This document shows positions 38,813 to 48,486 of a DNA stretch of 64,000 nucleotides, piece after piece (the first letter of the stretch is position 1; each line of letters opens with the position of its first letter). The DNA is taken from assembly GCA_016935555.1 (NCBI GenBank), contig JAFGQR010000022.1, forward strand, positions 1-64,000, in the 5' to 3' direction. Below the pieces are notes generated by a model, which was given only the letters and a program-made list of their open reading frames with translations, was not told where the DNA came from and did not search any database. The translations under genes were made by a program, and so were the position numbers. The stretch comes from Verrucomicrobiota bacterium. Its GTDB lineage: Bacteria > Verrucomicrobiota > Verrucomicrobiia > Limisphaerales > JAFGQR01.

Positions 38813-40351
38813 ATGCGAACACTTCTGATTGGCATTGACAGCGGCACGCAATCCACCAAGGCGCTGGTGGTCGACGCCCGCAGCGGGCGCGTCGTCGGCG
38901 CCGGCGCCGCGGCCTACGACCTGATTGCCGGCCTGCCGCCTGGCGCCAAGGAACAGCATCCCGCGACCTGGCGCGATGCCACCGTGAAGGCTGTCCGAGG
39001 GGCTCTCAAACAGGCGCGGGCCCGGGCAGCGGAGGTGAAGGCCATGGGAGTCAGCGGCCAGCAGCACGGCTTCGTGCCGCTGGACAAGGCGGGCCAGGTG
39101 ATCCGGCCTGCCAAGCTCTGGTGCGACACGTCGACCAGCGCCGAGTGCGACACGATCACGGCGCGGCTTGGGGGGCTGAAGGGGGCGATTCGCCGCCTGG
39201 GCAACGCCGTGCTGCCCGGATTCACCGCATCAAAAATCCTCTGGCTCAAGCAGCATGAGCCGAAGCACTATGCGCGGCTGGGGATGGTGTTGTTGCCGCA
39301 CGACTACTTGAACTACTGGCTGACCGGCCAGGCTGTGATGGAATACGGCGATGCCAGCGGCACCGCCTTGCTGGACGTCCGCAAGCGCCAATGGTCCGCC
39401 GCCGTGCTGGAAGCGATCGACAGCGGCTTGCGGGACAAGTTGCCGCCCCTGCAGCCCAGCGACCAGCCGGTCGGCACCCTGCAGGCCGCCACGGCCAGGG
39501 CGCTGGGCCTGACCAGCAACGTGCTGGTGAGCGCCGGCGGCGGCGACAACATGATGGGCGCCATTGGCACCGGCAACACCCGCCAGGGCGTCATCACCGC
39601 AAGCTTCGGCACCAGCGGCACCATCTATGCCTGCTCCGAACAACCCGTCGTCGATCCCCAAGGCGAAATCGCCGCGTTCTGCGATTCCACCAACCGCTGG
39701 CTGCCCCTGCTCTGCACCATGAATGTCACCGTCGCCACCGAAATGGTCCGCGAGGATTTCAAAATGTCCCACGCCGCCTTCGAAGCCGCCGCCGCCCAAG
39801 CGCCTGCGGGCTCGGACGGCTTGTGTCTTCTGCCTTACCTGGAAGGCGAACGCACGCCGAATGTGCCCGAAGGCACCGGCGTGTTCCTTGGCGTGTCCCC
39901 CCGCACCTTCACCGCCCCGCACTTCGCCCGCGCCGCCATGGAAGGTGTCACCCTCGGAATGAACTACGGCCTGCGCCGGCTCGCCCAGCTCGGCGTCCAA
40001 CCCGCGCAGATTCGCGCCACGGGCGGCGGCGCCCGTTCGGCACTGTGGCGTCAGATCATGGCCGACATTTTCAATGCCGAGGTCGTCACCTTGAAGGTGG
40101 CCGAAGGCGCCGCTTACGGCGCCGCCCTCCAGGCGCTCTGGTGCTGGCGCCGCCACCAGGGCGAACGCCTCACCATCACCGACATCACCGACGCGTTTGT
40201 GAAGTTGAACCCGGCCGACACAGCGCGTCCGAAGGCGGCGCGGGTCAGAGTCTACCGCGAAGCGCAGGCGCTCCAGGATGAATTGTCCCTGGCGCTGCGC
40301 CCTGTGTTCGCGCGTCACCGCGCCTTCGTGGCCCCAAACGCGGCCCGGTGA
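38813..40351 (+). CDS. xylB: Xylulokinase
   Basis: This 512-residue FGGY-family kinase should phosphorylate D-xylulose to xylulose 5-phosphate. N-terminal motifs are LLIGIDSGTQSTKALVVD, MGVSGQQHGFVPLDKAG, RPAKLWCDTSTSAECD and LPHDYLNYWLTG. The C-terminal half shows VSAGGGDNMMGAIGTG, ASFGTSGTIYA, LPYLEGERTPNVPEGTGVF and the FGGY-like IRATGGGARSALWRQIMADIF. The length is normal. ATG at 38813 has a GGAG ribosome binding site about 8 bases upstream. No xylose isomerase is adjacent. It is followed after 181 bp by the BatD-like gene. Confidence 0.95.
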   Translation: MRTLLIGIDSGTQSTKALVVDARSGRVVGAGAAAYDLIAGLPPGAKEQHPATWRDATVKAVRGALKQARARAAEVKAMGVSGQQHGFVPLDKAGQVIRPAKLWCDTSTSAECDTITARLGGLKGAIRRLGNAVLPGFTASKILWLKQHEPKHYARLGMVLLPHDYLNYWLTGQAVMEYGDASGTALLDVRKRQWSAAVLEAIDSGLRDKLPPLQPSDQPVGTLQAATARALGLTSNVLVSAGGGDNMMGAIGTGNTRQGVITASFGTSGTIYACSEQPVVDPQGEIAAFCDSTNRWLPLLCTMNVTVATEMVREDFKMSHAAFEAAAAQAPAGSDGLCLLPYLEGERTPNVPEGTGVFLGVSPRTFTAPHFARAAMEGVTLGMNYGLRRLAQLGVQPAQIRATGGGARSALWRQIMADIFNAEVVTLKVAEGAAYGAALQALWCWRRHQGERLTITDITDAFVKLNPADTARPKAARVRVYREAQALQDELSLALRPVFARHRAFVAPNAAR

Positions 40352-40532
40352 GCGCCGGGCGTTGACCCCTGGGCGCCGGCTCCAAGGCCGCCGCCGCTTG
40401 CGCCCCGCGAGAGCGCACGCCCGCACCCCGCGCCGGGGGGCTTGCGCACGTCTGCGCTTGATCGGGCGAATTCCAGCGTGCAAAGATTTTCCCCCGGTTG
40501 CCGCGGCGACAGGCCGTGCCAGCCGCAATGCG

Positions 40533-42386
40533 ATGTGCGACGTGCGAAGCAGACAGACCGGTGACGGCCAGGCAGGCGCGGGGAGCGTCGATGCCGGTTG
40601 GGGACGCGTGCGGCGGGCGGGGTGGGCATGGATGGCGGCCGGGGTGGCGGCGGCGCTGACGGGGGGCGCCTTGCGGGGCGCGACGCTGACGGCCGCGCTT
40701 GATCGGAGCATGGTACCGCTGGGCGAGAGCGTCACGTTGTCGCTGATCTTCGAAGGAGGCGCCCCGCCGGGCAGCCCGCGGCTGCCGGAGCTGGTTGGGG
40801 TGCGGGTGCAGCCGGGGGTAAGCCAGCGGAGCGAATTCACCTTTGTGAACGGGCGGCAGAGTTCGCGTCAGATTTTCGACTACGTGCTGGTGCCGCTGCG
40901 CTTGGGGGAGGTGGTGGTGCCGGGTTTGCAGATCCAGGTGGGGCAGGAGGTGTTGAGGAGCCAGCCGCTGGTGCTGAAGGTGGTCGAGGGCACCGCTCGC
41001 AACGCGGTCACCAACCTGGCCTTCCTCCGCCTGGTCGCGACGCGGAAGCAGGTGTATGTGGGCGAGCCGTTCCGGGTGGAGATGCAATTGTATGTGCGCC
41101 TGCAGGGGGCCACGGACGTGAACCGCCCGCAGCTTGCCGCCGAGGGATTCTCGTTCGGGCAGATCCAACAGGGCCCGCAAAGCCGCACCCAGGTGGAAGG
41201 CGGCGTGTTTGACGTGGTCACCTTCCAGCTGGCGGCGACCCCGGTCAAGGCGGGCATGCTCAAGCTGGGGCCGGCCACGTGCGATCTGACGCTGCTGATT
41301 CCCTCGGGGGCGCCGCAGCGGCGACTGGATCCTTTTGGGGATCCGTTCGGGTTGTTTGGCGGGCGGAACCTGAGGCGGCATCCCACGACGATTGCCAGCG
41401 AAATCCTCCCGGTGGAGGTGCTGCCGTTGCCCGGCACCCAGGTGCCGCCCACATTCAACGGCGCGGTGGGCCGTTTCCAGTTGAACGTCACCGCCAGCCC
41501 CACGGAAGTTGCAGTCGGCGACCCGATCACGGTGCGGGTCCAGATCTCCGGCACCGGCCCGATTGAGGCGCTCAACCTGCCGACCCAGCCCGCCTGGAAA
41601 GAGTTCAAAACCTACCCGCCCTCCAGCGAGTTCGCCGCGGGCGACCCGCTTCATTTGTCGGGAACGAAGACCTTCACCCAGGTGCTGATTCCGCAGAATC
41701 ACGAGATCAAGACGCTCCCGCCGTTTACGTTCTCGTACTTCGATTCGCAGGCCCGCCAATACCGAACGCTGTCCGGCCCCGCGATCGCGCTGACCGTGAA
41801 GGCCGAGACCAGCCCGGCCGCGCCGCCGCCGCTCCTGGCGTCGAACCCGGCGCCCCATGTCCCGGTGCCGGTGGATGATGTGTTGCCGGTGCAGACGCGC
41901 CTGGAGGGGGCAGCCATGCCGGAGCCATTTCTGGCGTCGCAGCCGTGGTTTCTGGGGGTGCAGAGCCTGCCCGTGCTCGCCTGGCTGTCCATCTGGCTCT
42001 GGCGCAAGCGCGCCGACAGGCTCGCCCACAACCCCAGGCTCCGCCGGCAGCGCGAGGTGGCGCGGGAGGTTCGCGCTGGCCTGGCATCGCTGCGCGCCCA
42101 GGCCGCCGCGGGCCAGCCGGCCGGGTTTTTCGCCACGCTGTTCCACCTGCTCCAACAGCAAATCGGGGAGCGCCTCGATACCGCCTCCTCCGCGATCACC
42201 GAAGCGGTGATCGAGGAGCGGTTGACCGGAGCCGGCTTGCCGGAGGCGGTGCTCGCGGATCTGCACGAGTTGTTTCAAAGCTGCAACCTTGCCCGCTATG
42301 CCCCCACCCAAAGCACCCAGGAACTGGTCGCCCTGGTGCCCCGGGTCGAATCCACCCTCCGCGCCCTGCAGACCTGGACGCCATGA
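40533..42386 (+). CDS. BatD-family membrane protein
   Basis: This 617-residue envelope protein matches the BatD (oxygen tolerance) family. After a basic N-terminus and a hydrophobic signal (WMAAGVAAALTGGALRGA), several Ig-like beta-sandwich repeats follow, with family landmarks ATLDR-like TAALDRSMVPLGESVTLSL, VGEPFRVEMQLYV, TVRVQISGTGPIEAL and LPPFTFSYFDSQARQY. A single membrane helix lies near residue 480 (LPVLAWLSIWLW), then a cytoplasmic helical domain. Bat proteins usually act with MoxR, a DUF58 protein and VWA-domain BatA/BatB; none is in this window. The stop overlaps the BatE start (ATGA), so the two are translationally coupled. The N-terminus is uncertain because the frame is open upstream. 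Confidence 0.85.
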   Translation: MCDVRSRQTGDGQAGAGSVDAGWGRVRRAGWAWMAAGVAAALTGGALRGATLTAALDRSMVPLGESVTLSLIFEGGAPPGSPRLPELVGVRVQPGVSQRSEFTFVNGRQSSRQIFDYVLVPLRLGEVVVPGLQIQVGQEVLRSQPLVLKVVEGTARNAVTNLAFLRLVATRKQVYVGEPFRVEMQLYVRLQGATDVNRPQLAAEGFSFGQIQQGPQSRTQVEGGVFDVVTFQLAATPVKAGMLKLGPATCDLTLLIPSGAPQRRLDPFGDPFGLFGGRNLRRHPTTIASEILPVEVLPLPGTQVPPTFNGAVGRFQLNVTASPTEVAVGDPITVRVQISGTGPIEALNLPTQPAWKEFKTYPPSSEFAAGDPLHLSGTKTFTQVLIPQNHEIKTLPPFTFSYFDSQARQYRTLSGPAIALTVKAETSPAAPPPLLASNPAPHVPVPVDDVLPVQTRLEGAAMPEPFLASQPWFLGVQSLPVLAWLSIWLWRKRADRLAHNPRLRRQREVAREVRAGLASLRAQAAAGQPAGFFATLFHLLQQQIGERLDTASSAITEAVIEERLTGAGLPEAVLADLHELFQSCNLARYAPTQSTQELVALVPRVESTLRALQTWTP

Positions 42387-43270
42387 CCGGAACCCGCTGC
42401 CGCCTGCTTGCAGTCCCCGCCGCCAGACGCCGGCTTCGCCGCCGTCACGCGCCGGGCCAGGACGGGGCTGCACTTGCGAACGGCGGCCATGGCGGCCCGG
42501 GACGCCGCGCGGGATGGCGGGTGCGGCTTGGGGTTTGGGTGGGGATGGTGGCAGCGACCCACGGGTTTGCGGCGCCGAGCGCGTTCGACGCCGCCAACCA
42601 GCTCTACTTCGAGGGCCGGTTCGCGGAGGCGGCTGCGGCGTATGAGCGGATGATTGACGCAGGCCGGGCGTCGGGGGTGGTCTGGTACAACCTTGGGAAT
42701 GCCTGGTACAAAGCCGGCCAGCCCGGCCGCGCCATCGCCGCGTATTTGCGGGCGCGGGAACTGAACCCGCGCGACCCCGACCTCCGGTTCAATCTCCGTT
42801 TTGTGCGGGAGAAGGTGACCGGGAGGGACGTGCGTGCGGATCCGGCCTGGCGGCGGGTGCTGCGGGCGCTGACGCTGAACGAGTGGTCGAGGCTGTGGGC
42901 GGCGGTGTTTTGGGGTTGGTTTGTGCTGTTGATGCTGCGGGAACTGCGTCCGGCGTGGCGCAAGCCGCTGCACACCGCGAGCGCGCTGGCCGGCACGGCC
43001 ACCGTTCTCCTGGCGATAGCGCTGACGGCAGCGTGGCGGCTTTCCCGGGTGCCCACCGCCGTGGTGATCCGAACCGAAGCGGTCGTTCGACAGGGCCCGT
43101 TGGAGCGATCCCCCGTGGCGTTCAAGCTGCGCGACGGATCGGAATTGGTCGTCCAGGATCAGCAGGAGATCGTCGACCAGGGGCGAACGCAACAGTGGCT
43201 GCGCATCCAGGACGCCGGCGGACGGATGGGGTGGCTGCGGCGCGACGAGGTGGTGGTGACGCAGGGGTGA
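42383..43270 (+). CDS. BatE-like TPR membrane protein
   Basis: This 295-residue protein has an export signal ending near FAAPSAF and two TPR units (QLYFEGRFAEAAAAYERMI; VVWYNLGNAWYKAGQPGRAI). Two membrane helices follow (RLWAAVFWGWFVLLML and SALAGTATVLLAIALTAAW), then an SH3-like C-terminal domain (TEAVVRQGPLERSPVAFKL to the end). This order is typical of BatE, the TPR partner of BatD. The ATG overlaps the BatD stop by four bases. It ends 5 bp from the stop codon of the convergent TolC-like gene. Confidence 0.85.
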   Translation: MTGTRCRLLAVPAARRRLRRRHAPGQDGAALANGGHGGPGRRAGWRVRLGVWVGMVAATHGFAAPSAFDAANQLYFEGRFAEAAAAYERMIDAGRASGVVWYNLGNAWYKAGQPGRAIAAYLRARELNPRDPDLRFNLRFVREKVTGRDVRADPAWRRVLRALTLNEWSRLWAAVFWGWFVLLMLRELRPAWRKPLHTASALAGTATVLLAIALTAAWRLSRVPTAVVIRTEAVVRQGPLERSPVAFKLRDGSELVVQDQQEIVDQGRTQQWLRIQDAGGRMGWLRRDEVVVTQG

Positions 43271-43275
43271 GCCCC

Positions 43276-44820
43276 TTACTTGTATTGCAGATCGATGCGG
43301 TTGCGCTGCAGCGTGGATCCTTCACGCCGGTAGAGTTCGGACAGGGCGGTGTTGTAGGCCGCCAGCGCGGCGATCTCTCCATACCGCTTCTCGGTCAGCT
43401 GACGCTGGAAGTCCAACACGAAATAACTCGTGCTCTTGCCGTTCTCCATCTTCTTGCGTTCCGCGTCCAGGGCGGCCTCGGCAAAGATGCGGGCCTCGCG
43501 AGTGGCCCCGGCCGCTTCATAGGCGGCGCGGGCGGTGTTGACGGCTTTTTCGATGCTGACGAGGATGTCCAAGTGGAGCAGGCGGAGCTGGTTCTTGAGT
43601 TGTTCCATCTGCTCCTTGCGGGCCTTGTGCCGGTTGCGTGCGTCCGTGTTGCCCAAGGGGATCGACAGCACGCCGCCGAAGGAGTAGCGGGCGTTGCGCT
43701 CCAGCTCGACGTCGGCCAGCACGTCCGCGAAGCTGCCGTCTTCGTTGTTGCCGCTCCGCCCGTAGGTGGCCACGAACTGCAGCGTGGGAAAGAGCTGGTT
43801 GTGCGCGTATTTCACCTCCAACCCCTTCATCTCCACCTGCAACTTCGCCTGGTTGTAGTCCGGCCGCAGCGAGATCCCCATCAGCCAGCTCTCGTTCAGA
43901 TTATACGCCTCGGGGATGGCCAGCAGCTTCTCCGAGGGCAGCGGCTGGACCTGGTACCAATCGCCGTAATCGTCCGCCAGCAGCCGCTTCAGGTCGTTCT
44001 CGGAATTGGCCAGGTCCAGCCGCGCCTTGATCAGGGCGGCCCGGGCGGAGGCGACGTCCGATTCGACCTGTTTTTCGTCCAGGGGCACGGCCACGCCCAC
44101 CTTGACCCGCTGCCTGGTTTCGCTCAGCAACTGCTCGTTGAGCTGCAGCGAAACCTCCGCCACACGCACGTTCTCCACCGCCGCAATCAGCGCGTAATAC
44201 GCCTGCTCGGTCGTCGCCACCGTCTGCAAAATCCGGTTCTCAAGCATGAATTCGGCCATCTTGAGCGCGCGCCGGTTGAGCTGGATCGTCAGCCGGCCGG
44301 CGTCCGTCCAGAAATTCCGGAGCAAATCCTGCCGGAACGTCACGCCGGCCGCCCCCGTATAGACGTCGACCGGCATGTTCGTCGCCCCAAAACCGGCCCG
44401 GGCGCCGCGGGTGCCATAGATGTGGGAGGCGTCGGCTCCGATTTCGAGCTGGCTGCCGTAGGGGCTGCGGAAGGTCAGGAAGGTCGAGTTGAACGCGTTG
44501 TTGAACTGGCGGGCCCCGGGGATGCTGAGGTCGATGGAGGGATCGTAGGAACCTTCGCTCTTGGAGAAGGCATGGGTGACCGACGCGTTGAGGGTCGGCT
44601 CGTAGTAGGCATACGTGCCCCGCAGGTTGTAATGGGCGATCCGCGGCTCATGCCGGGCCACCCTGATCTCGAGGTTGTGTTCCAGCGCCAGCGCAATGCA
44701 TTCCATGCGGGACAGGTGCCGGACGGTCGCGTTGGTGCTGTCCGGAACCGTCAGTTGCCCCTCCACACCCAGAGCCGCCCCGGCCACGGCCAGACAATAA
44801 AATGTCGTCACGAGTCGCAT
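43276..44820 (-). CDS. TolC-family outer-membrane efflux protein
   Basis: This 514-residue protein should form a trimeric outer-membrane channel for a tripartite exporter. The signal peptide is MRLVTTFYCLAVAGAALGVEG. Two OEP repeats follow, each starting with long amphipathic helices: CIALALEHNLEIRVARHEPRI near residue 45, and the second half from about 300 (ISLRPDYNQAKLQVEMKGLEV, VELERNARYSFGGVLSIPLG). The coiled-coil pattern between (LNEQLLSETRQRVKVGVAVPLDEKQVESDVA) is typical. No membrane fusion protein or inner-membrane pump is adjacent, so its partner system is unknown. ATG at 44820 starts the signal peptide. Confidence 0.9.
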   Translation of the reverse strand: MRLVTTFYCLAVAGAALGVEGQLTVPDSTNATVRHLSRMECIALALEHNLEIRVARHEPRIAHYNLRGTYAYYEPTLNASVTHAFSKSEGSYDPSIDLSIPGARQFNNAFNSTFLTFRSPYGSQLEIGADASHIYGTRGARAGFGATNMPVDVYTGAAGVTFRQDLLRNFWTDAGRLTIQLNRRALKMAEFMLENRILQTVATTEQAYYALIAAVENVRVAEVSLQLNEQLLSETRQRVKVGVAVPLDEKQVESDVASARAALIKARLDLANSENDLKRLLADDYGDWYQVQPLPSEKLLAIPEAYNLNESWLMGISLRPDYNQAKLQVEMKGLEVKYAHNQLFPTLQFVATYGRSGNNEDGSFADVLADVELERNARYSFGGVLSIPLGNTDARNRHKARKEQMEQLKNQLRLLHLDILVSIEKAVNTARAAYEAAGATREARIFAEAALDAERKKMENGKSTSYFVLDFQRQLTEKRYGEIAALAAYNTALSELYRREGSTLQRNRIDLQYK

Positions 44821-44950
44821 TGGGCCCAGAGCTTGGGCGAATTCCACCGTTTCGTCAACTCGACTCGCAACGCCCCGGCCTTAGCCAGGCGGGAGCCGGC
44901 GCGTTGTCGGCTTGTCAAAGCGGCGCCAACGTGCGAAGAAGGCGCACGGC

Positions 44951-47026
44951 ATGTCGAGTGAACCCTTGACGAGACAGGCGCTGATCGAACAGGCACGCCG
45001 GTGCGACTTCTTCCAGGGGGCGCTGCGCGAATTGGCGCGTGAATTGCCGCTCGAGGACGCCGACCTGAACGCCACCATCGCAGAGGCGGTCGCTGCTCGA
45101 GACGAGCGCGCCTTTCGCAGCCTTTTCTATGCGGCGATCGGCACAGGGCGCCACGTGGACGGCCGGCATCTGGCCGAAGGCAGCGCCTTGTTCGGTGCGC
45201 CGGATCAGCTGCTGTGTGCCGCGCGGTCGTGCAGTGGCGACGTTGCGGCGGCCCTGCTGGCGGCGGTGCAGGGCGGCCGCATGGGATGCGAACGCGAAGC
45301 CTTGGCCCTGGTGGTGGCGCAACTGTGGTCCGAGGACCGCCAAGCCGCCCTCCCGCCGGGATTTCTCGCCACCGCCCGAAGCTTCGCGCGGCGCACCGCC
45401 GACAACGTGTTCGCGCAAACCAACCTCGCCGTGCTGGCCCGCCTCTCCAAGGACAAGCAGCTCCTCTGCATCCTGGACGCCCACGAGATGCCCGCCACCG
45501 GCCGCCTGGTCGAGGCCACCGAGCAGTCCTTCCGCAACTGGTTCCAAGGACCGCCATGGAAGGCCGTGCCCGAACAACGCCCCCCCGTCATGCTCTCCGG
45601 TTACACCGTCCGCCGCGCCGTGCCGCGCGTCTGGCGCAACGACCCCTGCCCGTGCGGCAGCGGCAAGAAATACAAAAAATGCTGCTTCGCAAAAGACCAG
45701 CTCCGCCTCCTGCAATCCTCGGCCGTGGCGGGATTGACCCTGGACGAATGGCGCCACCAGCCGGAACTCGCACTGACGGCCGAGCGGCTCTCCCAGATGC
45801 GCTCCTACGAGGTGGTGAAGCTGGATCCCGCCCGGGTGTCGCCCGACCTCCACGAGCATCTCCTGGACCGGCTGCTGATCTTCAAGGAACACGACGCCAT
45901 CGTCCGCTTCTTCGAAACCGTCGGCTACCACGACAGCCTCGAATTCTACTGGGATTGGGCCGTCGAAACCGCAGGCACCGACCGCGAAACCGAAATCATC
46001 CGCCGGTTGCTCGCGCTGCGCCCCGGCTTGGACCCCGCCACGCTGCCTCTCAAGGTGCGCCTCCTGCTCGCCGACACCCAGGGCGCCGCGCTTCTGGACC
46101 TGGTCGAAACCGAGGCGCGCCGGGCATTGCAAGCCGAAGACAGCCCCGACGAATTGGCTTCCATGGCCTATTCCCTCCTCGAAAGCCGCGTCCCCGCCCT
46201 CGGCGTGCTGGTCGCACGCAGCCTGCTGCCCATCGTCGGCCCTTGGGAAGGCGAATTCCTCCTCGACGCCCTGCTCCAGGCCCGCGACAAGCTCGAACTC
46301 GGCAGCGACGAACCCTTCGAGACCATCTTCCAGGAACGCTTCGCCGGGGAACCCGACGAACCCCGCGAATCCGAAGCCCTCGCCGCCGTCCGCCTCGACC
46401 TCGACGCCAAGACCAGCGAAGTCCAACGCCTCCGCGCCGAACTTAAAAACATCTACCGCGAAATGGAAAAACGCCGGCAGCGCGCCGCCGTCGCCCCCGC
46501 CGAACCCCGGCCCGCGCCGGCCGACGACGCCAGTATGGCCGACCTGCGGACGAAGGTGTCCTCGCTCCGGGGGCTCCTCAAGGAACGCCACACCGAACGC
46601 AACCAGCTCCGCCGTGAACTGCAGCTGGCTCGCGACCAACTGGCCGCCATCCCCCCGCCCGCCGCCTCCCCGGCGTCCCCACAAGACACGGACGCTCCCG
46701 AACGCGAAGACGACCTCTTGCTGGCCGAGTCCGACTTGGGCCGGCAGCCCGTCCGCATCCCGGAGTTCTCCCCGAAATTCGCCCACGCCACAGCCGGCCT
46801 GCCGCGCTTTGCTGTCCGCGCCGCATTGGTGCTCGTGGCGCGCCTGGCTGCCGGCGAAACGTCCGCCTTTGCAGGGGTGCGCCGCCTGCGCGCCTGGCCC
46901 GACGTCTATCGGCAACGCGTCGGCAGCGATTATCGGCTCCTGTTCCGGCTGCCCGAAGACCGGGTCGACGTCGTCGACCTGATCAACCGCCGCGACCTCG
47001 AGCGCACGCTCAAATGCCGGCCCTGA
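44951..47026 (+). CDS. SEC-C zinc-motif protein with C-terminal RelE/ParE-like domain
   Basis: This 691-residue soluble protein combines parts I have not seen together. Residues 1-225 are helical. A SEC-C motif (about 230-245; [16 protein letters not shown]) should bind one zinc. A helical repeat-like region follows (about 260-450). A coiled coil runs from about 475 to 590 ([40 protein letters not shown]). The last 85 residues resemble a RelE/ParE-type fold: [20 protein letters not shown], then [23 protein letters not shown] and [16 protein letters not shown]. No antitoxin gene is adjacent. ATG at 44951 is preferred over an in-frame TTG at 44912. It is divergent from the TolC-like gene. Confidence 0.75.
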   Translation: MSSEPLTRQALIEQARRCDFFQGALRELARELPLEDADLNATIAEAVAARDERAFRSLFYAAIGTGRHVDGRHLAEGSALFGAPDQLLCAARSCSGDVAAALLAAVQGGRMGCEREALALVVAQLWSEDRQAALPPGFLATARSFARRTADNVFAQTNLAVLARLSKDKQLLCILDAHEMPATGRLVEATEQSFRNWFQGPPWKAVPEQRPPVMLSGYTVRRAVPRVWRNDPCPCGSGKKYKKCCFAKDQLRLLQSSAVAGLTLDEWRHQPELALTAERLSQMRSYEVVKLDPARVSPDLHEHLLDRLLIFKEHDAIVRFFETVGYHDSLEFYWDWAVETAGTDRETEIIRRLLALRPGLDPATLPLKVRLLLADTQGAALLDLVETEARRALQAEDSPDELASMAYSLLESRVPALGVLVARSLLPIVGPWEGEFLLDALLQARDKLELGSDEPFETIFQERFAGEPDEPRESEALAAVRLDLDAKTSEVQRLRAELKNIYREMEKRRQRAAVAPAEPRPAPADDASMADLRTKVSSLRGLLKERHTERNQLRRELQLARDQLAAIPPPAASPASPQDTDAPEREDDLLLAESDLGRQPVRIPEFSPKFAHATAGLPRFAVRAALVLVARLAAGETSAFAGVRRLRAWPDVYRQRVGSDYRLLFRLPEDRVDVVDLINRRDLERTLKCRP

Positions 47027-47148
47027 TCCCGCCGCCTCCCGCTGCCCTCCGGCAGCCGTGCCGCCGCCCCATGCCGACAAGCCCCTCAAACCGCCCCGTT
47101 AACAAAAACGCTTCTTCGGCAGTTTCAATGGAATCGCTCCGCTGAACA

Positions 47149-47193
47149 GAAATCCGAAACCCGAATCTCGAAATTCGAAACAAAAAAAAGCGC
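47149..47193. repeat. Short degenerate CCGAA-type repeat
   Basis: AATCCGAAACCCGAATCTCG and the following AAATTCGAAAC are imperfect tandem copies of a roughly 8-base unit, ending in an eight-A run. Low-complexity CCGAA tracts of this kind are, as I recall, scattered between genes in Verrucomicrobia. It lies in the 253-bp gap before the secreted protein gene. Confidence 0.5.
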
Positions 47194-47279
47194 CGGTGCC
47201 CGGTCGACAAATCCGGAAAATGGCCGACAGTAAGCCCGACAGATTACCCATTGCTGGGCAACCACTCTTGAGATCAAGC

Positions 47280-48338
47280 ATGCACACTGACCCCTGTACC
47301 CCTCGGGCGGGCAATATTCCCACCTCGCTTCGTGTCATGGGACTCGCCGCCCTCATCCTGGCCGGCCTCGGATTCGCGGCAACGGCCGCCCCAACCGCCG
47401 TCACCTGGAACGTGGACCCCGCAAGCAGCTACATCCGTCTGACCATTCCCGACCAGACCCTCGCCGTGGAGGGTGTGGGCAACGTCACGGTTCGCATGCG
47501 CGACGCCACCAGCACCACGGAATGGACCGACGCCGGCGGACGACGCGCCGCCATCGACGGGGAGATTGTCACGCTTTACGACGACGGCCACTCCATCGCG
47601 TTCGTCGGCGGTGCTCACAACCTTTATGCCCTCGAAACCACCAGCCTCCGGCCTGACCCGGCCCAGTGGGACCCGGCCACCACCAATTACACCGGCACGG
47701 GCACCGCCCCGGCCGCCCTGGGAGGCCGGGTCCGGGCGTCGTATGTCCTTGCATTCGACGCCGCCTTCGTGGCCTTTCGCGATGTCAGGCTGGATATCAC
47801 CAACGCCACAGGCGCCCCCATCGGCATCACCAGCGGGACCTTTCCCGCCGACACCACCCGCTGCGGGATCGTCACGGCGCTGGCGGACGTCGACGGGCTG
47901 GAGCTGCCGTTGGAGCTGGGGCAACCCATCCCGGACGTGCTTCACGGCAGCCTGCCCCCGGTGGTCGAGCTGAATGCCGCCGGCGGCGCCATCACCGACC
48001 TGGGCGGGCTGAGCAGGCAGTTGACCTACACCATCCACATCCCCCAACTCGCCATGGACCTGAGCGGCACCGTCGTCACCGGATCCGCCGCCGGCCTGGT
48101 CGTGGCCTCCGCAACGCTCCCCCCGCCGCCCCCCCTCCTCACCGCCCGCAAAGCGGGGCCGGACCTGGTGCTCGCCTGGTCCACGAACGCGGCGGGGTTC
48201 TCGCTGGAATGCGCCAAGGTGCTGCCCGCGGCCACCTGGTCGCCGGCCTCCCCGGCGCCCGTGATTGTGGACGGCCACTACGTTGTCACGAACGCCATGA
48301 CGCTCGACACGGTGTTCTATCGGCTGCGCTACCCGTAA
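47280..48338 (+). CDS. Secreted protein with FYRL-type C-terminal module
   Basis: This 352-residue protein has a clear signal peptide (LRVMGLAALILAGLGFAATA). A beta-rich body follows, from VTWNVDPASSYIRLTIPDQTL to about residue 275. The last 70 residues read LVLAWSTNAAGFSLECAKV, ATWSPASPAPVIVDGHYVVT and end VFYRLRYP. This is a C-terminal module I recall from many exported Verrucomicrobia proteins. The body is unassigned; its opening is somewhat reminiscent of YceI-like or PEP-CTERM-type surface proteins. ATG at 47280 begins the signal peptide. It appears to be monocistronic. Confidence 0.8.
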   Translation: MHTDPCTPRAGNIPTSLRVMGLAALILAGLGFAATAAPTAVTWNVDPASSYIRLTIPDQTLAVEGVGNVTVRMRDATSTTEWTDAGGRRAAIDGEIVTLYDDGHSIAFVGGAHNLYALETTSLRPDPAQWDPATTNYTGTGTAPAALGGRVRASYVLAFDAAFVAFRDVRLDITNATGAPIGITSGTFPADTTRCGIVTALADVDGLELPLELGQPIPDVLHGSLPPVVELNAAGGAITDLGGLSRQLTYTIHIPQLAMDLSGTVVTGSAAGLVVASATLPPPPPLLTARKAGPDLVLAWSTNAAGFSLECAKVLPAATWSPASPAPVIVDGHYVVTNAMTLDTVFYRLRYP

Positions 48339-48451
48339 ACGGGCGTCAACCGCCGCGCCCGCCGCGGCGGCGGGCATGGTTGTTACGCCTCAGGGAAGAT
48401 GCGGAAGTCTGGGGAGGTGCTTTCTCGCGCTGGGTGAGGAGATCCGACAAT

Positions 48452-48480
48452 CCACAACCCACAGCCCACAGCCCACAGCC
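48452..48480. repeat. CCCACAG short tandem repeat
   Basis: Three to four tandem copies of CCCACAG lie in the 148-bp gap between the convergent secreted-protein and M50 protease genes. No terminator hairpin is evident here. Confidence 0.6.
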
Positions 48481-48486
48481 GGAGGT

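Noticed and set aside
44915..47089. Minus-strand frame opposite the SEC-C protein gene
   Set aside because: The plus strand has SEC-C, coiled-coil and RelE-like features; the antisense product is Gly/Gln/Ala-rich without structure.
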